From an uncultured Lachnospiraceae bacterium (GTDB taxonomy: Bacteria > Bacillota > Clostridia > Lachnospirales > Lachnospiraceae): DNA of 64,000 nt. Every line of letters starts with the position of its first letter. The stretch's first letter is position 1. Of the stretch, positions 59,827 through 64,000 are shown one piece after another. The position numbers and the translations under genes are program-made. Under the pieces are notes generated by a model. The model was not told the origin of the DNA and did not search any database. It worked only from the letters and a program-made list of their open reading frames with translations. The stretch is from positions 1-64,000 of the forward strand of contig CAKRRJ010000001.1 in NCBI GenBank assembly GCA_934394615.1. The letters are read 5' to 3'.

Positions 59827-61284
59827 ATGGATTGGAAAAAGAATGATGTATTTCAGGTTCAGATAGAGGATATGAGCGATACCGGGGAAGGAATCGGAAA
59901 GACCGACGGCTTCACCTGGTTTGTAAAGGATGCCGTGATCGGCGATGTGGTGGAAGCCAGGGTCATGAAAACGAAGAAGTCTTACGGCTTTGCGCGTCTG
60001 ATGCAGGTATTGGAACCATCAGCATGCCGCGTTACCCCGCGTTGCCCGTCTGCCCGCCAATGCGGCGGCTGCCAGCTGCAGGCCATGAGTTACGAGGAGC
60101 AGTTAAAGTTTAAGGAAAACAAAGTACGCAATAATTTAAGCCGCATCGGCGGCCTGACCGAGATTCCCATGGAGCCGATCATCGGCATGGAAGAGCCCTG
60201 GTGTTACCGCAATAAGGCCCAGTTCCCATTTGGAAAAGACAAAGACGGCCGGATCATCACCGGATTTTATGCAGGCCGCACCCACGCCATCATCGAGCAG
60301 GAGGACTGTCTGCTTGGCGTGGAAGAGAATCAGCCGATCCTGGACTGCATCCGCGGGTTTATGGAAGAGTACCATATTGCGCCGTATGAGGAAGAATCTC
60401 ACAAGGGACTTGTTCGTCATGTCCTGATTCGCAAAGGATTCACCACCGGGGAACTGATGGTGTGCCTGGTGCTGAATGGGGATGTGAAGAAATTAAAGGC
60501 ACCGGAAGTGCTGGTGGAGCGGCTGGTGAAGCTGTTTGCCTCGGCACCGGATGCGGTTTCAGAAGGTGATGCAGTTTGTGCAGAGACGGTGGCAGCAGGG
60601 AAAGCGTCGGTTCCTGCATCTCACATGGTGAGTATCTCCTGCAGTATTAATCAGGAAAAAACGAATGTCATCATGGGAAAAGAAATCGTAAATCTGTACG
60701 GACCGGGCTACATCACCGACTACATCGGAAATGTCTGCTACCGCATCTCCCCGCTGTCCTTCTACCAGGTCAACCCGGTGCAGACCCAGAAACTTTACGG
60801 AACTGCACTGGAGTACGCGGGCCTGAACGGCGAGGAAACTGTCTGGGATCTCTACTGCGGCATCGGAACCATCTCCCTGTTCCTGGCCCAGAAAGCAAAG
60901 AAAGTCTACGGCGTAGAGATTGTGCCTCAGGCCATCGACGACGCCCGCGCAAACGCCCGGTTAAACCATTTTGAAAACGTCGAGTTCTTCGTAGGAAAAG
61001 CAGAGGAAGTTTTACCGGAACAGTACGAAAAGAACCAGGTCTACGCCGACACCATCGTGGTAGACCCGCCAAGAAAAGGCTGCGACAGCGTCTGCCTGGA
61101 CACCATCGTAAAAATGGCACCGAAGAAAGTAGTGTATGTCAGCTGCGACTCCGCAACCCTGGCAAGAGATGTGAAGTATCTGGGCGAGAGAGGATACAAG
61201 GTAGAGCGAGTGAGAACCGTGGACATGTTCCCTTGGAGCGGGCATGTGGAGACGGTATGCTTGTTGAGTAAAGTATCTAATTAG
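59827..61284 (+). CDS. rlmD: 23S rRNA (uracil-C5)-methyltransferase, RlmD/RlmCD type
   Basis: 485 residues. TRAM domain (about 5-65), then four Fe-S cysteines (CRVTPRCPSARQCGGCQ). The methyltransferase domain has DLYCGIGTISLFLAQ (SAM), VDPPRKGCD and the catalytic Cys in VYVSCDSATLARD. It methylates 23S rRNA uridine C5 (U747/U1939 positions) using SAM. A short insertion around residues 240-265 is not usual in the family. Preceded by GAGAGGATAAAC. Confidence 0.94.
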   Translation: MDWKKNDVFQVQIEDMSDTGEGIGKTDGFTWFVKDAVIGDVVEARVMKTKKSYGFARLMQVLEPSACRVTPRCPSARQCGGCQLQAMSYEEQLKFKENKVRNNLSRIGGLTEIPMEPIIGMEEPWCYRNKAQFPFGKDKDGRIITGFYAGRTHAIIEQEDCLLGVEENQPILDCIRGFMEEYHIAPYEEESHKGLVRHVLIRKGFTTGELMVCLVLNGDVKKLKAPEVLVERLVKLFASAPDAVSEGDAVCAETVAAGKASVPASHMVSISCSINQEKTNVIMGKEIVNLYGPGYITDYIGNVCYRISPLSFYQVNPVQTQKLYGTALEYAGLNGEETVWDLYCGIGTISLFLAQKAKKVYGVEIVPQAIDDARANARLNHFENVEFFVGKAEEVLPEQYEKNQVYADTIVVDPPRKGCDSVCLDTIVKMAPKKVVYVSCDSATLARDVKYLGERGYKVERVRTVDMFPWSGHVETVCLLSKVSN

Positions 61285-61302
61285 AAATAGGAGGCTTTTT
61301 AT

Positions 61303-62247
61303 TTGGTAAAGAAAAAAGATGAAATAACGATTCATTCCAGCGCAGCAGAGTACTTAACCTATGTTGCTTCTGTCGGCGACCAGCAGGACAGTATTGAGAT
61401 GCGCTACGAGGATGAGAATATATGGCTGACACAGAAGATGATGGCCATATTATACGATGTGGATGTTCGAACCATAAATTATCATGTCAAAAAAATATTT
61501 AGTGATAGTGAGGCGCAGGAGGATTCAGTTATCCGAAAATTTCGGATAACTGCCGCTGATGGAAAAAGCTACAGCACAAATCACTATTCCTTGGAGATGA
61601 TCATTGCCGTAGGATTTAAGGTCAATTCTGAGCGCGCGGTGCAGTTCCGTAAATGGGTAAATCAGATTGCAAAGGACTATACCATCAAAGGATGGGTTAT
61701 GGATGATGAACGGCTGAAACGAGGAACTTATCTGACAGAAAAGTATTTCGATGAGCAGTTAGAGCGCATCCGTGAGATTCGGGCAAGTGAAAGAAAGTTC
61801 TATCAGAAGATAACCGACCTGTATGCTACGGCTATTGATTACGATAAAAATTCTGTGACTACCAGAAGATTCTACGCAACCGTTCAGAATAAAATGCATT
61901 ATGCTGTTCATGGACATACAGCGGCGGAATTGATCGTGGAAAGAGCGGATCACACAAAAGAGCATATGGGATTAACTACTTGGGCAGATGCTCCGGAAGG
62001 AAAGATTAAGAAAAGCGATGTTACGGTTGCTAAAAATTATTTGAGTCAGGATGAAATGAAACAGCTGAATCAGAGGGAAATGTTAAGAAATAATACTCCA
62101 AAGGGCAATGTTATGAATTATATAAGGCAAAGTGTGCCGATTGATATGCTCTGCAAAAAGCTAATTTTCGATTCAAAATGGAGCAAAAAATTTTCTAGGA
62201 TACATCTATCAGCATATTGTCGGAGCACACGAATGGGTGCATTTTGA
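61303..62247 (+). pseudogene. RhuM family protein, C-terminally disrupted
   Basis: 314 codons. TTG start 8 nt after AGGAGG (61289-61294). Residues 1-260 match RhuM, a family of Fic/DOC- and phage-associated proteins: IWLTQKMMAILYDVDVRTINYHV (HTH-like), VIRKFRITAADGKSYSTNHY and LSQDEMKQLNQ. After that the usual C-terminus is replaced by unrelated sequence (REMLRNNTPKGNVMNYI onward). Removing one T from the TTTT near 62198 would open another frame (LGYIYQHIVGAHEWVHFERE) to 62278, so the tail looks like a fusion of gene remnants. RhuM genes are typical of mobile DNA. Confidence 0.7.
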
Positions 62248-62261
62248 AAGGGAAATAATAT

Positions 62262-63230
62262 ATGCGGGAAGAGCGTAATTATAGAATTGATAATATAAGA
62301 GCAGTGCTGATTATACTGGTATTAATCGGTCATTTGACGGAAGTTATATCCTATCAAAATTCTGATTTTATATATCATTTGATTTATATATTTCATATGC
62401 CAGGATTTGCTTTGCTGTCAGGGCTTTGCTGGAGTGTATTAAAAAGGGAGCAGATATGGAAAAAATTAGTTTATCCATATGTGATTTTTCAAACATTATA
62501 TGTAATGTTTTCACGATTTGTTTTGAAGGATGAAATTCCATTACAGTACACAACACCATACTGGTTAATGTGGTATCTTTTTGCATTAATACAATGGGAG
62601 ATGATTGCGTCTGTAATTCCTTTTACCAAAAAGAATACGGGAAAGATAATTTTATGCGCATTAATTGTAGCTCTGATGTGTGGATTTGATAATGATATTG
62701 GATATTTCCTTTCATTATCCCGCATGTTAGTACTATTTCCATTTTTTATTGCTGGAGTATGTTTGAGAGAATTTCCAAAAGTTTTATCAGCAAAGCCAAA
62801 GCAATGGATGATAGTCGCAGCGGTTGTGTGCCTTACAATATGTATAATGTTGGTATGGCATTCTTATAAAAAAATTCAAAATATCTGGTTATATCATAGT
62901 TTTTCTTATCAGACTGCGGAATATACGATGGGAGTTCGGGGTGGAATTTTGATTTTAGCAGTAGTTATATTGGTGAGTTTATTGGTTTTGATTCCAAATG
63001 TTCGCGTAAGATGGATGAGTTATTTAGGACAAAATACGATGCCCATATTTTTACTTCATGGATTTATAGTACGCTGGATGGGATTATATCGTTCGTTATG
63101 GAACAGACCTCATTATAAATTAGTTATTCTTTTGATGATAGTAATTTTGATGTTACTTATTTTATCATCTCGATTTGTAGTTGCGCTGATGAAACCATTG
63201 ATGAGCTGGCCATTAAAACAGCGAAGTTAA
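62262..63230 (+). CDS. Membrane acyltransferase, Acyltransferase_3 family
   Basis: 322 residues, about ten transmembrane helices. NIRAVLIILVLIGHLTEV holds the family's conserved His near the N-terminus, and IFHMPGFALLSG follows. Such proteins O-acylate wall polymers or surface sugars. Base composition is clearly more AT-rich than the neighbours and uses many A/T-ending codons, which suggests transfer. No convincing ribosome site except GGGAAATAATAT. No biosynthetic partners nearby. Confidence 0.82.
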   Translation: MREERNYRIDNIRAVLIILVLIGHLTEVISYQNSDFIYHLIYIFHMPGFALLSGLCWSVLKREQIWKKLVYPYVIFQTLYVMFSRFVLKDEIPLQYTTPYWLMWYLFALIQWEMIASVIPFTKKNTGKIILCALIVALMCGFDNDIGYFLSLSRMLVLFPFFIAGVCLREFPKVLSAKPKQWMIVAAVVCLTICIMLVWHSYKKIQNIWLYHSFSYQTAEYTMGVRGGILILAVVILVSLLVLIPNVRVRWMSYLGQNTMPIFLLHGFIVRWMGLYRSLWNRPHYKLVILLMIVILMLLILSSRFVVALMKPLMSWPLKQRS

Positions 63231-63350
63231 AAGAGAATGTAGTGTAATTCAGAGGTTGCTAATTTTGTAACAATTGCTGCTAATATAAAAAGTACTAAGA
63301 AAAATGGTAAGTTACAATACTTAGAGATTTATATAAGGAGGTGTTATATT

Positions 63351-63704
63351 ATGTTATTTATTGAATACCCAAAATGTTCCACCTGCCAGAAAGCAAAAAA
63401 ATGGCTGGACACGAATGGAATCACCTACACAGACCGTCATATTGTAGAGAACAATCCGACTTATGAGGAATTAAAGGAATGGCATGAACGCAGCGGCCTT
63501 CCGCTGAAGAAATTTTTTAATACCAGCGGCATGCTCTACAAAGAGCAGCAGTTAAAGGACAAGCTGCCGAATATGACTGAGGAGGAGCAGTTGAAGCTTC
63601 TTGCAACCAATGGAATGCTGGTGAAGCGGCCGTTGATTGTAGACGGAGACCTGGTGCTGACTGGGTTTAAAGAGGCAGAATGGGCAGAAAAACTGCATGT
63701 TTGA
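63351..63704 (+). CDS. ArsC/Spx family thioredoxin-fold protein
   Basis: 117 residues. CSTCQKAKKWLD gives the CxxC at residues 10-13, followed by GITYTDRHIVENNPTYEEL and the KRPLIVDGD cis-Pro strand. The family includes arsenate reductases and Spx/MgsR regulators. CxxC and absence of the RPI motif of Spx leave this open; the usual label is arsenate reductase family protein. AAGGAGGTG precedes the ATG. Confidence 0.88.
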   Translation: MLFIEYPKCSTCQKAKKWLDTNGITYTDRHIVENNPTYEELKEWHERSGLPLKKFFNTSGMLYKEQQLKDKLPNMTEEEQLKLLATNGMLVKRPLIVDGDLVLTGFKEAEWAEKLHV

Positions 63705-63734
63705 GGAAATTAAAAATTTGAGAGGGATAAGCCA

Positions 63735-64000
63735 ATGTCAAAGCGCTGGAGTAAATTACAGAGCAGATTATATAATCTGATGGATCCAAATCTTAATTTC
63801 CAAATCCATATGGCAGTATATGAAATGAACAGCAATGATGGATGGCATGGAAACAAGCTGCCGAGATATTTTATTACGATTGGAAAAAAAATCGTATTTG
63901 ATTATCCGAAGGATTTTGATACAACGGAGAAGTATGGATCGAATTCTTACCCATGGGATGCGAAGATATGTGATATCTCAAATTTGATAGAAGCGTACAT
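63735..64000 (+). CDS. SF0329-like protein, truncated by window end
   Basis: First 88 codons only, running off the right edge. It begins MSKRWSKLQSRLYNLMDPNL and contains HMAVYEMN and LPRYFITIGKKIVFDYPKDF. The opening resembles the SF0329 family of uncharacterised proteins found in enterobacteria and clostridia; the match is from memory and moderate. GAGGGATAAG precedes the ATG. AT-rich like its upstream neighbour region. Confidence 0.6.
   Translation, partial: MSKRWSKLQSRLYNLMDPNLNFQIHMAVYEMNSNDGWHGNKLPRYFITIGKKIVFDYPKDFDTTEKYGSNSYPWDAKICDISNLIEAY

Noticed and set aside
63351-63704. Calling the thioredoxin-fold protein Spx
   Set aside because: It has CxxC but lacks the RPI motif and the alpha-subunit contact pattern expected of Spx; kept at family level.
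1-64000. CRISPR arrays, rRNA genes, insertion sequences and prophage structural genes
   Set aside because: No regularly spaced repeats, rRNA stretches, transposase motifs or phage structural genes were seen; only the RhuM remnant points to mobile DNA.

Overview
The window reads as a chromosomal segment of a low-oxygen gut Firmicute, most likely a spore-forming member of the Lachnospiraceae (Clostridium cluster XIVa). The reasons are the gene content (pyruvate formate-lyase with its activase, a 2[4Fe-4S] ferredoxin, proteins with DUF4317, DUF951, DUF1858 and DUF4080, a CwlD-type amidase, YesM/AraC two-component genes), mid-range GC, consensus AGGAGG ribosome sites and many TTGxxx-17-TATAAT promoters. 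The genus cannot be fixed from the sequence. Most of the window is ordinary chromosome; the last 2.7 kb (from about 61.3 kb) looks accessory.

Layout. 0.2-3.9 kb: MarR regulator with a MATE exporter, then a secreted DUF5722 protein. 4.1-4.4 kb: tRNA-Asn, tRNA-Glu and tRNA-Cys under one consensus promoter, closed by a terminator. 4.5-10.8 kb: NAD-type isocitrate dehydrogenase relative, a zinc-ribbon membrane protein, two GNAT-fold proteins, a sirtuin, an aldo/keto reductase and DUF951. 11.0-12.1 kb: rpsF-ssb-rpsR. 12.3-14.7 kb: a Cys-rich membrane peptide, a secreted LppX-like protein and DUF4317. 14.9-18.7 kb: gdpP-rplI-dnaB. 18.9-20.1 kb: a MerR-type coiled-coil protein and DUF1858. 20.3-23.8 kb: a pyruvate formate-lyase whose glycyl-radical domain is a separate small gene, its activase, and a ferredoxin. 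23.9-25.5 kb: a C26 peptidase and MecA. 25.7-28.2 kb: a Ser/Thr kinase fused to a MinD-like domain, a second MinD-like protein and a small protein. 28.4-32.4 kb: GH18, calcineurin-type phosphoesterase and amidase. 32.4-33.4 kb: FMN riboswitch with ribU. 33.5-42.2 kb: housekeeping genes (tsaC, dCMP deaminase, DUF4080 radical SAM, exonuclease, VanW, Lrp, aminotransferase, trmL). 42.4-51.8 kb: Fbp/Afu-type ABC transporter, a phosphohexomutase, a second binding protein, a YesM kinase and an AraC response regulator. 51.8-59.1 kb: a possible small RNA, a convergent kinase/regulator pair, mutS2, an HtrA-like protein without a catalytic triad, and yhaM. 59.8-61.3 kb: rlmD-type methyltransferase. 61.3-64.0 kb: a broken RhuM gene, an AT-rich acyltransferase, an ArsC/Spx protein and a partial gene.

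Four things stand out. (1) The pyruvate formate-lyase is split at an in-frame TAA that overlaps a strong ribosome site, so the catalytic cysteines and the radical glycine are on different polypeptides. (2) The 42.5-51.8 kb cluster is better explained as uptake and sensing of phosphorylated sugars than as iron transport. (3) The kinase/MinD-like cluster has two P-loops that lack the catalytic lysine, and its first two genes seem to start at ATC and ACG. (4) The 51.8 kb intergenic region has a promoter with two palindromes and a terminator about 110 nt away with no gene between. Short structured repeats recur between genes, including a family that always begins inside the T-tract of a terminator-like hairpin.
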